DNA of 5,999 nucleotides from Clostridiales bacterium (GTDB lineage Bacteria; Bacillota; Peptococcia; Peptococcales; Peptococcaceae): positions 9,606 through 15,604 of the forward strand of contig QAKL01000121.1 of NCBI GenBank assembly GCA_003343815.1, in the 5' to 3' direction. Both the position numbers and the translations under genes were made by a program. Each line of letters starts with the position of its first letter. Position 1 is the stretch's first letter. Below, one piece after another: positions 1 through 5,094 of this stretch. The notes beneath the pieces are model-generated. The model saw only the letters and a list, made by a program, of their open reading frames with translations, made no database searches and had not been told where the DNA came from.

Positions 1-88
1 TCGTCTCATCCGCATAGACTGCCATCGGCATTAACGACAGTAAAAGCGCCAAGCATAAAACTATGCTCAAAATCTTTTGCTTGCCCAT
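1..88 (-). CDS. N-terminus of an exported protein (partial, signal peptide only)
   Basis: Only the first 29 codons are in the window; the gene continues past the left edge. The reading starts MGKQKILSIVLCLALLLS and is a textbook Sec signal peptide: basic N-region (K3, K5), a hydrophobic core at about residues 6-20, then a likely signal peptidase I site after VYA (residues 24-26), followed by DET. There is no lipobox cysteine in the cleavage region, so the mature protein is probably secreted or surface-exposed, not lipidated. The ATG is preceded by a purine-rich site (AAGGAGATGAGAGGAAA). The gene starts 21 bases after the stop of the DUF2442-type gene on the same strand, so the two are probably cotranscribed. 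The function of the mature protein cannot be read from this fragment. Confidence 0.75.
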   Translation of the reverse strand, partial: MGKQKILSIVLCLALLLSLMPMAVYADET

Positions 89-109
89 TTTCCTCTCATC
101 TCCTTATCT

Positions 110-358
110 TCAAATAGCTCTCTGTCCCTCTTCCGCCATCTGCAAAAGCTCATCGTGAGATATTTCCACATCTCCGAAACGTACAAAGATGCCGTTTGTG
201 ACTGCACTTTGCCACACGCGCGGATTTTTCAGTGCGCAGAAGCGCATCCTGTCCAGATATGGCTTGATATCTAACAAAAGCCTGCTGCCGGAATTAAAAT
301 CCACCTGCAAAATATACTCCTCCAATGGCTTGACTGCGGAAATATATTTTCTCTGCAT
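110..358 (-). CDS. DUF2442-type small protein
   Basis: An 82-residue soluble protein. It resembles the DUF2442 family in layout: a short beta-rich N-terminal half (EEYILQVDFNSGSRLLLDI, residues 14-31), then a motif in which an aromatic or large residue precedes a loop (LDRMRFCALKNPRVWQSA, 35-52), and an ending of the type GDVEISHDELL (62-72). Members of that family are small proteins without a firm biochemical role, often next to toxin-antitoxin-like or DUF4160 genes; no such partner is visible here. The frame is also open from a GTG at 364, but the ribosome site AGGAGG lies only 2 bases from that GTG and 8 bases from the ATG at 358, so I chose the ATG. It probably heads an operon with the exported protein to its left. 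The family call is from motif memory, not a search. Confidence 0.65.
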   Translation of the reverse strand: MQRKYISAVKPLEEYILQVDFNSGSRLLLDIKPYLDRMRFCALKNPRVWQSAVTNGIFVRFGDVEISHDELLQMAEEGQRAI

Positions 359-397
359 CCCCACTCCCTCCTATCGCAAATCTACTTTCACATTTTT

Positions 398-406
398 AGG
401 ATAGCA
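398..406 (-). promoter_or_regulatory. Candidate extended -10 promoter for the leftward operon
   Basis: Read on the minus strand, TGCTATCCT has the TGn extension and four of six matches to TATAAT. The expected -35 position (421-426) reads TATATT, a poor match, so this promoter would rely on the extended -10. The start would lie near 391, giving a leader of about 33 nt before the ATG at 358. The palindrome at 424-444 covers the -35 position. Confidence 0.35.
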
Positions 407-423
407 AAAGTTTTTGGAAAAAT

Positions 424-444
424 ATATTAACCTTTGGTTAATAT
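424..444. promoter_or_regulatory. Operator-like perfect palindrome
   Basis: ATATTAACC at 424-432 and GGTTAATAT at 436-444 are perfect inverted repeats of 9 bases with a TTT spacer. The arm length and 12-base centre-to-centre distance suit a dimeric helix-turn-helix repressor. The site overlaps the -35 position of the candidate leftward promoter, where a bound repressor would block transcription. I do not recognise the motif as the site of a specific regulator, and no regulator gene is in the window. Confidence 0.45.
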
Positions 445-487
445 TTCAGCATTTCTTCACAAATTTTTCTTTTACCTGCATAAACGC

Positions 488-530
488 AAAAAAGCAAAGA
501 CGCGATTGGCAGACGCGTCTTTGCTTTTTT
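488..530. terminator. Bidirectional intrinsic terminator
   Basis: Perfect 17 bp stem: AAAAAAGCAAAGACGCG at 488-504 and its exact complement at 514-530, with a 9-base loop (ATTGGCAGA). The GC-rich tip and A/T-rich base give a T-run on both strands, so it can act in either direction. It sits between two divergent transcription units, and I see no gene on either side for it to terminate. It may insulate the two promoters or end an unannotated small transcript. Confidence 0.8.
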
Positions 531-532
531 GG

Positions 533-550
533 ACTTTGCAGAGGCAAAGT
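533..550. repeat. Short perfect hairpin beside the terminator
   Basis: ACTTTGC (533-539) and GCAAAGT (544-550) form a 7 bp perfect stem with an AGAG loop, two bases after the terminator stem. The core CTTTGC/GCAAAG is the same as in the terminator arms (494-499 and 519-524). The four segments are therefore mutually complementary and could pair in alternative ways. Confidence 0.5.
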
Positions 551-573
551 ATATGAAATTGAGTTTGAAAGCT

Positions 574-593
574 TAAAAAAATGTATTTTTTTA
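574..593. repeat. A/T-only inverted repeat
   Basis: A T-A7-T arm (574-582) and the complementary A-T7-A arm (585-593) flank a GT spacer: 9 bp arms made only of A and T. It lies about 25 bases upstream of the -35 box of the rightward promoter and may act as a curved or UP-like element, or be chance composition. Confidence 0.3.
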
Positions 594-615
594 CCTATTT
601 TCTTTGTTAAAACTC

Positions 616-644
616 TTGCCAAACGGATAATTTTTTGGTATACT
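616..644 (+). promoter_or_regulatory. Strong sigma-A promoter for the DUF6514-like gene
   Basis: TTGCCA (616-621), a 17-base spacer and TATACT (639-644), with a TG extension at 636-637. Five of six bases match the consensus in each box. The expected start is near 651, leaving a leader of about 140 nt before the ATG at 791. A separate TTGACA at 725-730 has no -10 box at the right distance. Confidence 0.7.
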
Positions 645-650
645 TTTTAT

Positions 651-790
651 ATTATGTAAAATATTACAAAGATATTCTTTTAGATGCTGGTCAGAAACAT
701 TCCCTCTAAATTCTCATCTCTGTCTTGACATATCTTTTGTTTATCTGCGCATTTGCGCTCAAGATATATATTTTAAAGGAGGAAATTTGT
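651..790 (+). other. Long 5' leader of the DUF6514-like gene
   Basis: About 140 nt lie between the predicted start and the ATG. The part next to the gene can fold: ATATCTT (730-736) pairs with AAGATAT (761-767), enclosing GCGCA (747-751) paired with TGCGC (754-758). The fold ends 7 bases before the Shine-Dalgarno (775-782). I do not recognise a known riboswitch. A 14-codon frame starting at 684 has no convincing ribosome site. Confidence 0.35.
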
Positions 791-1030
791 ATGTATCACT
801 ACCGCATTACACATGAAAAACGCTGCCTCGACGGCAAAATCTACCAAGCCTACGGCATAGCCGTCGACTCAGAGGAAAGTGACGGAGCGCTCGTGCAGGA
901 GATCGCCCGTATTGACGACATCGCTGTCTCTGCCGAAACGCTCCGTCACTTAGTCGAGTTGTGCAGCCGCTTAGAATTGTCGCCCCTACACCTATCCGAG
1001 GTCATCGATGATTTTATCCTCTCGGCTTAA
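791..1030 (+). CDS. DUF6514-like small protein
   Basis: A 79-residue acidic, soluble protein of unknown function. It matches what I recall of the DUF6514 family: an N-terminal strand MYHYRITHEK, a YGIAV motif (21-25), a central IARIDDIAVSAET (38-50) and a C-terminal helix ending LSPLHLSEVIDDFI (63-76). The family is common in Clostridia and relatives, and no biochemical role is known to me. The start is fixed by an excellent Shine-Dalgarno, AAAGGAGG at 775-782, 8 bases before the ATG. The frame is open upstream to 725, but no site supports an earlier start. The gene is monocistronic: its own promoter lies at 616-644 and the first intrinsic terminator at 1155-1188. Its last codons and stop form one arm and the loop of a perfect 11 bp hairpin (1006-1038). 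Confidence 0.7.
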   Translation: MYHYRITHEKRCLDGKIYQAYGIAVDSEESDGALVQEIARIDDIAVSAETLRHLVELCSRLELSPLHLSEVIDDFILSA

Positions 1031-1132
1031 AATCATCGTCTAAAGCGGCTTGCTGTCAGAAATTTGCTTAATCACCGGCCTTATTTCTATGTTTATTGTA
1101 AATGTAATTGTCATAATCGTGGTCGCTTTAGA
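1006..1132 (+). other. Two abutting RNA stems over the stop codon and 3' UTR
   Basis: Stem 1: CGATGATTTTA (1006-1016) pairs perfectly with TAAAATCATCG (1028-1038), and the stop codon TAA is 1028-1030. Stem 2 begins at the very next base: TCTAAAGCG (1039-1047) pairs with CGCTTTAGA (1124-1132) and can be extended by G-U, C-G and U-G pairs. Inside it, AGAAAT (1058-1063) pairs with ATTTCT (1083-1088). With the terminator at 1155-1188 this makes one compact structured 3' region. I recognise no known RNA family. Confidence 0.4.
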
Positions 1133-1154
1133 AAAGACATTTTTAATATGCTAT

Positions 1155-1188
1155 AAATAACCGCTCCCAAATTAGGGTGCGGTTATTT
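1155..1188 (+). terminator. Intrinsic terminator after the DUF6514-like gene
   Basis: AAATAACCGC (1155-1164) pairs with GCGGTTATTT (1179-1188). The stem continues past a T-T mismatch into CCC/GGG, leaving a six-base loop. A T-rich tail (TTATTTTA) follows on the plus strand, and the A/T-rich base could also work leftward. It separates the DUF6514-like gene from dinB. Confidence 0.75.
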
Positions 1189-1226
1189 TACTTGAAACAG
1201 CATAGTTTTTTACTCCCAAAAATGTA

Positions 1227-1255
1227 TTTACCTCACGCGAATTACATGCTATAAT
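1227..1255 (+). promoter_or_regulatory. Extended -10 promoter of dinB
   Basis: TTTACC (1227-1232), a 17-base spacer and a perfect TATAAT (1250-1255) with a TG extension at 1247-1248. The predicted start is near 1262, so the leader is only about 11 nt and begins at the ribosome site GAGGTG (1262-1267). I see no GAAC-N4-GTTC LexA box over or near it. Confidence 0.75.
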
Positions 1256-1272
1256 ACGCTTGAGGTGATGAT

Positions 1273-2454
1273 ATGCCCAGATGGATCATGCATGTAGATA
1301 TGGATGCTTTTTTTGCGGCGATCGAGCAGCGCGATCACGCCGAATACCGCAATAAACCCGTAATTGTCGGCGGCAGCAGCGCCAAGCGCGGCGTCGTCTC
1401 GACTGCGTCATATGAGGCGCGCAAATACGGCGTACATTCGGCGATGGCGATGGCCGAGGCCGAGAAAAAATGCCCTGACGGCATTTTTCTCGCGGTCGAT
1501 ATGGCGAAATATCACCGTGAATCACAAAAAATCATGGAAATATTCAGCCGTTTTACCCCTGCAGTAGAGCAGGTATCGGTAGACGAAGCGTTTTTGGATA
1601 TCAGCGGCACGGAAAGATTATTCGGCATGCCGGAGGAGATCGGGTGTAAAATCAAAGCCGCTATCAAGACGGAGATGGATTTAACCGCCTCGGTAGGCAT
1701 TGCCAACAGCAAATTTATCGCGAAAATCGCCTCCGAGCTTAATAAACCGGACGGTCTCACTTATCTGCCGGATAGAAAAATACCGGATATGCTTTGGCCT
1801 TTGCCGATAAAAAATATGTTCGGCGTTGGCAATCGCACCGCAGAAAAGATGAAAGACTACGGCATCTCGACCATAGGGCAGTTAGCCAAATGCGACCGTG
1901 CTTTCATGGAAAGAATATTCGGCAAAAACGGCGCGCAGATGCATGATTTAGCAAACGGCATCGATCCGCGCCCGGTAGAAACGGTGCATCAGGCTAAATC
2001 CAGCGGTCGAGAAATTACCTTTGCCGAAGATATTACGGATCGGGAAATCTTGGCAGATACATTAAGCATGCTGGCAGAGGACGTCGCCCATACCTTGCGC
2101 CGTTATAATTTAAAATGCCACGGCGTCAGTTTAAAATTCCGCTATGCGGATTTACGCCGCGCAAGCCGCGCTATGCAGCTTGCGGAGTATACGTCTAATT
2201 ATCACGATATTTACGGAGCATTGATACAATTGTTGGCTAAATATTATCATGGCGAACCAGTCAGGCTCATCGGTCTTGCCGCAACACATTTAAAGGAAAA
2301 TCCGCCGTTAGCACAAAGTATGTTTGACGACGATAATCGTTTGAAGCGTGAAAAGCTCGACCGCACACAAGATTTATTAACTGCCCGTTTCGGCAAAGAC
2401 GCCCTAAAACGAGCGCGGCACATAAATACGAAAAAAGCGGACAAAGAACTATAA
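1273..2454 (+). CDS. dinB: DNA polymerase IV (Y-family translesion polymerase)
   Basis: DinB copies damaged or distorted templates and extends misaligned primers with low fidelity and no proofreading. The protein is 393 residues, in the size range of bacterial Pol IV. The catalytic palm is intact: D9 in HVDMDAFFAAIE, and D104-E105 in VSVDEAFLD, which bind the metals. F14 is the expected steric gate against ribonucleotides. The fingers motif VVSTASYEARKYGV (41-54) is typical. ASVGIANSKFIAKIASELNKP (139-159) is the conserved palm/thumb segment, and FGVGNRTAEKM (183-193) the thumb helix-hairpin-helix. The little finger covers about 245-350. QSMF (348-351) is a degenerate version of the QLSLF beta-clamp motif. 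No terminator separates it from the sigma gene 52 bases downstream, so read-through is likely. The ATG at 1273 follows GAGGTG. Confidence 0.97.
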   Translation: MPRWIMHVDMDAFFAAIEQRDHAEYRNKPVIVGGSSAKRGVVSTASYEARKYGVHSAMAMAEAEKKCPDGIFLAVDMAKYHRESQKIMEIFSRFTPAVEQVSVDEAFLDISGTERLFGMPEEIGCKIKAAIKTEMDLTASVGIANSKFIAKIASELNKPDGLTYLPDRKIPDMLWPLPIKNMFGVGNRTAEKMKDYGISTIGQLAKCDRAFMERIFGKNGAQMHDLANGIDPRPVETVHQAKSSGREITFAEDITDREILADTLSMLAEDVAHTLRRYNLKCHGVSLKFRYADLRRASRAMQLAEYTSNYHDIYGALIQLLAKYYHGEPVRLIGLAATHLKENPPLAQSMFDDDNRLKREKLDRTQDLLTARFGKDALKRARHINTKKADKEL

Positions 2455-2459
2455 TTTTC

Positions 2460-2485
2460 GGGAACAAATACACTTAAAATACGTC
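2460..2485 (+). promoter_or_regulatory. ECF-type promoter, probably autoregulatory
   Basis: GGGAAC (2460-2465), a spacer of exactly 16 bases and CGTC (2482-2485). ECF sigma factors of the SigW/SigM type use GAAAC- or GGAAC-like -35 boxes and CGTA or CGTC -10 boxes at this spacing. The element stands directly before an ECF sigma gene. The start would fall about 15 bases upstream of the TTG start codon. Confidence 0.6.
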
Positions 2486-2506
2486 TGTATAGATGGAGGG
2501 AGAATC

Positions 2507-3061
2507 TTGCAGGAGGATTTATTAGTAAAGCGAAGCCTCGGAGGCGACAAAAATGCCTTTGAGCAATTAGTGCTTTTATACGAACGCAATATTTACAATA
2601 TAGCTTATCACTATTTACAAGATCGCGAAGCAGCGATGGATATGACGCAGGAAAGCTTTTTAAAGGCCTATCAGTCTTTGGCTGATTTAAAGGATCAAGC
2701 GGCTTTCGGCGCGTGGCTCAAGCGTATCTGCCGCAATAAATGTATGGATTATCTGCGCAAAAATAAAGAAAATACACTTTCCTTGGAGGAAATGCTGGAG
2801 GGCGAAAACGGTCCTAAAGATTTACCGGCGAAAGAGCCTTCGCCCGAAAAAAGTCTGACTTCTAAAGAAGAAATGAAAAATCTCGAGCGGCATTTGCGCA
2901 ACTTGCCGCTCGAATATAAAGAAGTCTTACTATTGCGTGTCTTTGAGGAATACAGCTACGAAGAAATTGCCGAAACAGTTCACTGCTCGATCGGCACCGT
3001 CAAATCGCGCCTTTTTCGCGCCAAAAAATTATTACAGAAACAATTATCAGAGGGGAGGTAG
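2507..3061 (+). CDS. ECF-family RNA polymerase sigma factor
   Basis: A 184-residue sigma-70 family protein with only regions 2 and 4, the hallmark of ECF (group 4) sigma factors, which redirect RNA polymerase to a small stress or envelope regulon. Region 2 spans about 11-86: DMTQESFLKAYQ (45-56) is the core-binding part, and AWLKRICRNKCMDYLRK (69-85) holds regions 2.3-2.4, which melt and read the -10. An acidic linker (about 88-122) leads to region 4 (125-178), whose helix-turn-helix YSYEEIAETVHCSIGTVKSR reads the -35. The start is a TTG, chosen because GGAGGG lies 6 bases before it and no ATG or GTG lies nearby in frame; a weak start may limit synthesis. The next gene begins 4 bases after the stop, as expected for a sigma/anti-sigma pair. 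SigW-like by general appearance; the exact ECF group is not assigned. Confidence 0.93.
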   Translation: MQEDLLVKRSLGGDKNAFEQLVLLYERNIYNIAYHYLQDREAAMDMTQESFLKAYQSLADLKDQAAFGAWLKRICRNKCMDYLRKNKENTLSLEEMLEGENGPKDLPAKEPSPEKSLTSKEEMKNLERHLRNLPLEYKEVLLLRVFEEYSYEEIAETVHCSIGTVKSRLFRAKKLLQKQLSEGR

Positions 3062-3065
3062 TAAA

Positions 3066-3761
3066 ATGTCTGAGAACATGGATTTGACAGATGAGATAAA
3101 CGACGCAGATTTTGCCGAGCTTGACGCTTTATTGGAGCAGTGGAGCCACGAGGATGCGGAAATGCCGCAAGAACTGCATGCTCGGATCATGAGTTCGCTG
3201 GATCATGCCGCCTCTCCAACACCTATCACCTCGATTGCGGCGAAAAATCCCAGACAGAATCTTTACCGTTATTTTGCCGCCGCAGCCTTAGCGGCAGGCG
3301 TACTTTTAGCCTCCGTCAATATCAACCAAAACGGCTTAGGCAGAAGCGGAAATTATTATCAAGAAAGTCCGACGGACAGCGCTGTCATTACCGTCACCCA
3401 TACTATGGATACGCAAAAAGAACAAGCAGTCGTCCTGATGAATGAGCCGCCCCAAGGCAAAGCTAAAAGTGCGGCTGATGATTATTTCGATGCTGTAAAT
3501 TCCGCTTGGCTTGACGATAAATTTTTAGCGTCAAATAGTGATAGCTCAGATATTGAAGAGATCGACTGGCAAAAGGAAAGCCTGGCTAAATTAGCTCTGC
3601 TGAAAGAAGAAAAAACCGCTCTTTTTTATGCCAAAGACTCCGCGCAAAAAACACAAATAAATGCGCGTATCGCTTGGCTGGAGAAAATCCGTGCGGCTAT
3701 CGCAGCGCAGGATAAAGAATCCTACCGCACCTTAGAATCCTCCTCCCCTTACAACGAATAA
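3066..3761 (+). CDS. Single-pass membrane protein, probable anti-sigma factor
   Basis: A 231-residue protein with an acidic cytoplasmic N-terminal part (1-67), one membrane segment at about 68-85 (RYFAAAALAAGVLLASV) and an extracytoplasmic part of about 145 residues. Helix-forming, charge-rich sequence at about 165-220 may be a coiled coil. The ATG lies 4 bases after the sigma stop, and its Shine-Dalgarno AGGGGAGG (3050-3057) lies inside the end of the sigma gene, so the two are translationally linked. Position and topology are those of an anti-sigma factor that holds the sigma at the membrane until an envelope signal arrives. The N-terminal segment FAELDALLEQWSHEDAEMPQ and the helix that follows could be the sigma-binding part. 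It has no cysteine at all, so the zinc-binding HxxxCxxC motif of ZAS anti-sigma factors is absent. The role is inferred from context; I recognise no named family. Confidence 0.7.
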   Translation: MSENMDLTDEINDADFAELDALLEQWSHEDAEMPQELHARIMSSLDHAASPTPITSIAAKNPRQNLYRYFAAAALAAGVLLASVNINQNGLGRSGNYYQESPTDSAVITVTHTMDTQKEQAVVLMNEPPQGKAKSAADDYFDAVNSAWLDDKFLASNSDSSDIEEIDWQKESLAKLALLKEEKTALFYAKDSAQKTQINARIAWLEKIRAAIAAQDKESYRTLESSSPYNE

Positions 3762-3779
3762 TATTTAAAAATCTATGTA

Positions 3780-3837
3780 TATCCATCACCCCCTCGGGAA
3801 TATAAATGAGTAAAGCTATACGAGGGAGCGATGGATA
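3780..3837 (+). promoter_or_regulatory. Hairpin sequestering the ribosome site of the GerMN lipoprotein
   Basis: TATCCATC (3780-3787) pairs with GATGGATA (3830-3837), and CCCTCG (3791-3796) with CGAGGG (3821-3826). Between them is a 3x3 internal loop that holds one further C-G pair. The loop is 24 nt. GAGGG (3822-3826), the only Shine-Dalgarno for the ATG at 3838, lies wholly in the stem, and the outer stem ends at the base before the ATG. There is no T-run, so this is not a terminator. It could be a translational switch in the mRNA, or a DNA dyad. Confidence 0.55.
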
Positions 3838-4500
3838 ATGAAAAAAATAGGATTGCTTGCCGTTTTACTCTGCCTCTTGACGCTTGGCGGCTGCGATAAT
3901 GCCAAAGAAACATTAAGCCAAATGCGGGCAGAGCTCAGGCAGGATATTTTAAACGAAGAAACGCCTAACCAAACCACCAATGCTGATTCAGCGCAAAACA
4001 GTGAGGAAAATTTGCAAGTCCCCGACGCCAAGGATATCACGATCGAGGAAACCTACCAAACGGTGCAAACCGTCGCCCAGACAAGCGGCGAGGAAATGAG
4101 CGTGGCGCTTTATTTTGCCGATGAAAACGGCGAAAAATTGGTGAAATGCGAGAAAAAAATTCCTAAAGCCGAGGGCATCGCCCGTGCAGCGATGGAGACT
4201 TTGCTGGTAGGTCCAGACGATACCGTCTTAAAATCAGCCATACCTGTCGGGACAGAGCTATTGGATATTAACGTAAAAGCAGCGGAAAAACTATGTATCG
4301 TGGATTTAAGCAGTGAGTTTAAACAAGTCAAGGACGCCACAGCAGCCGATTTAGCCGTTTATGCGGTAGTCGATACTCTTTGCCAATTTGAGACGGTCGA
4401 CAAAGTAGAAATCCGGGTGGATGGCGAAAATATTTCTTCGTTAGGCGGCAGTGCGGATTTAAAAAAGACGGTCAAAGCGAATTATTCCTTGGTAAAATGA
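3838..4500 (+). CDS. GerMN-domain lipoprotein
   Basis: A 220-residue exported lipoprotein. The signal peptide MKKIGLLAVLLCLLTLGGC ends in the lipobox LGGC with the lipidated cysteine at 19, so it is anchored to the outer face of the cytoplasmic membrane (or the outer membrane in a diderm Bacillota). A polar, low-complexity linker (about 20-85) precedes a GerMN domain at about 88-208: VALYFADENGEKLVKCEKKI, then GIARAAMETLLVGPDD, IPVGTELLDINV, IVDLSSEF and DKVEIRVDG, in the usual order. GerM itself is a sporulation/germination lipoprotein, but the domain also occurs in envelope lipoproteins of non-sporulating bacteria. There is one domain copy, against two in Bacillus GerM. It lies 76 bases after the putative anti-sigma gene with no terminator between, so it is probably cotranscribed and may be a target or sensor partner of the sigma. 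The ribosome site is GAGGG, 11 bases from the ATG. Confidence 0.88.
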   Translation: MKKIGLLAVLLCLLTLGGCDNAKETLSQMRAELRQDILNEETPNQTTNADSAQNSEENLQVPDAKDITIEETYQTVQTVAQTSGEEMSVALYFADENGEKLVKCEKKIPKAEGIARAAMETLLVGPDDTVLKSAIPVGTELLDINVKAAEKLCIVDLSSEFKQVKDATAADLAVYAVVDTLCQFETVDKVEIRVDGENISSLGGSADLKKTVKANYSLVK

Positions 4501-4593
4501 GGTGTAAACCGCCAAAATATGAGAAATATAGACTCAAATAAAAAATTTTTGGGCTAAAATATGACGTTTCTATGAAGATTAGGTAAAAAAAAC

Positions 4594-4622
4594 TTGGCTT
4601 TTAGGGCGTATTGTGCTATAAT
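4594..4622 (+). promoter_or_regulatory. Near-consensus sigma-A promoter of the small lipoprotein gene
   Basis: TTGGCT (4594-4599), a 17-base spacer and a perfect TATAAT (4617-4622), with a TG extension at 4614-4615. The expected start is near 4629, giving a leader of about 17 nt ahead of the ATG at 4646. This looks like one of the strongest promoters in the window. Confidence 0.8.
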
Positions 4623-4645
4623 GAACTCCTAATCGGAGGTGCATT

Positions 4646-5077
4646 ATGCAAAGAAAATTATTCTCCAAAAATGCGTTTCTGCTTGCTTTCTTAGCCGTAT
4701 TTCTCTTGATGAGCACCGGCTGCGATAAAGCTAAGAGCAGCAGCGCAGTGAACGATTTGATTGACAGCGAAGTGACCGCGACGGTTACAGCAATAAATGA
4801 GCGCGATGTCAAACTGGCTCGTAATATTTGGAGTGATTTAAGCGAATTAAGCGTCAGCCTGCAAAAGCAGGATGAAGATGATTTGAGTGCCGATGTGGCG
4901 GCTTTAGCGCTGAGTTATGAGGATTTGATAGCTTACTGCGGCAGCGGCAATGAAAAGGATTTATCTTCATTTAAAGCCAGCTTCCAGACTGCAGCCGAAA
5001 ATTTAGCGCCGTCTTTGAGCGAGGCCGGATACGATTGCAGCAGTTTGAGCGAAAGTTTAGCAAGCGTATATCAATAA
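4646..5077 (+). CDS. Small lipoprotein of unknown function
   Basis: A 143-residue exported protein that I do not recognise. A basic N-region (RK at 3-4, K8) and a hydrophobic stretch (10-22) lead to MSTGC, with the likely lipidated cysteine at 26. The mature part is Ser/Ala/Asp/Glu-rich and appears all-helical, with segments such as INERDVKLARNIWSDLSELS (50-69). Two more cysteines, C98 and C131, could form a disulfide outside the cell. The start is set by CGGAGGTG (4634-4641), 4 bases before the ATG. It is monocistronic, with its own strong promoter and terminator. Its N-terminal region resembles the GerMN lipoprotein upstream only in general design (GGCDNAK against TGCDKAK after the lipobox). 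It may be an envelope or adhesion component; no function is claimed. Confidence 0.8.
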   Translation: MQRKLFSKNAFLLAFLAVFLLMSTGCDKAKSSSAVNDLIDSEVTATVTAINERDVKLARNIWSDLSELSVSLQKQDEDDLSADVAALALSYEDLIAYCGSGNEKDLSSFKASFQTAAENLAPSLSEAGYDCSSLSESLASVYQ

Positions 5078-5094
5078 AATTTCATACAAATATG

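Noticed and set aside
414..659. Open frame of 81 codons on the plus strand
   Set aside because: It starts at a TTG with no ribosome site, runs through the 17 bp terminator and the promoter boxes, and has a composition set by A/T runs. It is non-coding.
684..728. 14-codon upstream frame (MLVRNIPSKFSSLS) in the DUF6514-like leader
   Set aside because: It has no convincing Shine-Dalgarno and no run of regulatory codons, so a leader peptide is not supported.
725..730. Perfect TTGACA box upstream of the DUF6514-like gene
   Set aside because: At 16-18 bases downstream there is only G/C-containing sequence with no -10 resemblance. The promoter at 616-644 is much better.
1286..1760. Minus-strand and shifted open frames inside dinB
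   Set aside because: They are shadows of a gene whose catalytic motifs are intact in the plus frame. None has a ribosome site or recognisable product.
3794..3824. Second ECF-like promoter (TCGGGAAT ... ATACGAG) before the GerMN lipoprotein gene
   Set aside because: The boxes look like those before the sigma gene, but the spacer is 19 bases instead of 16 and the -35 ends in T, not C. Both boxes are also part of the hairpin arms or loop. Probably chance.
4514..4564. AAAATATGA direct repeat, 42 bases apart, upstream of the small lipoprotein promoter
   Set aside because: The spacing is four helical turns, but the 9-base motif is A/T-rich in an A/T-rich gap and not palindromic. Too weak to call a binding site.
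4626..4638. CTCC-TAATC-GGAG hairpin over the ribosome site of the small lipoprotein
   Set aside because: The stem is only 4 bp, and the predicted transcript start near 4629 would leave out most of the left arm.
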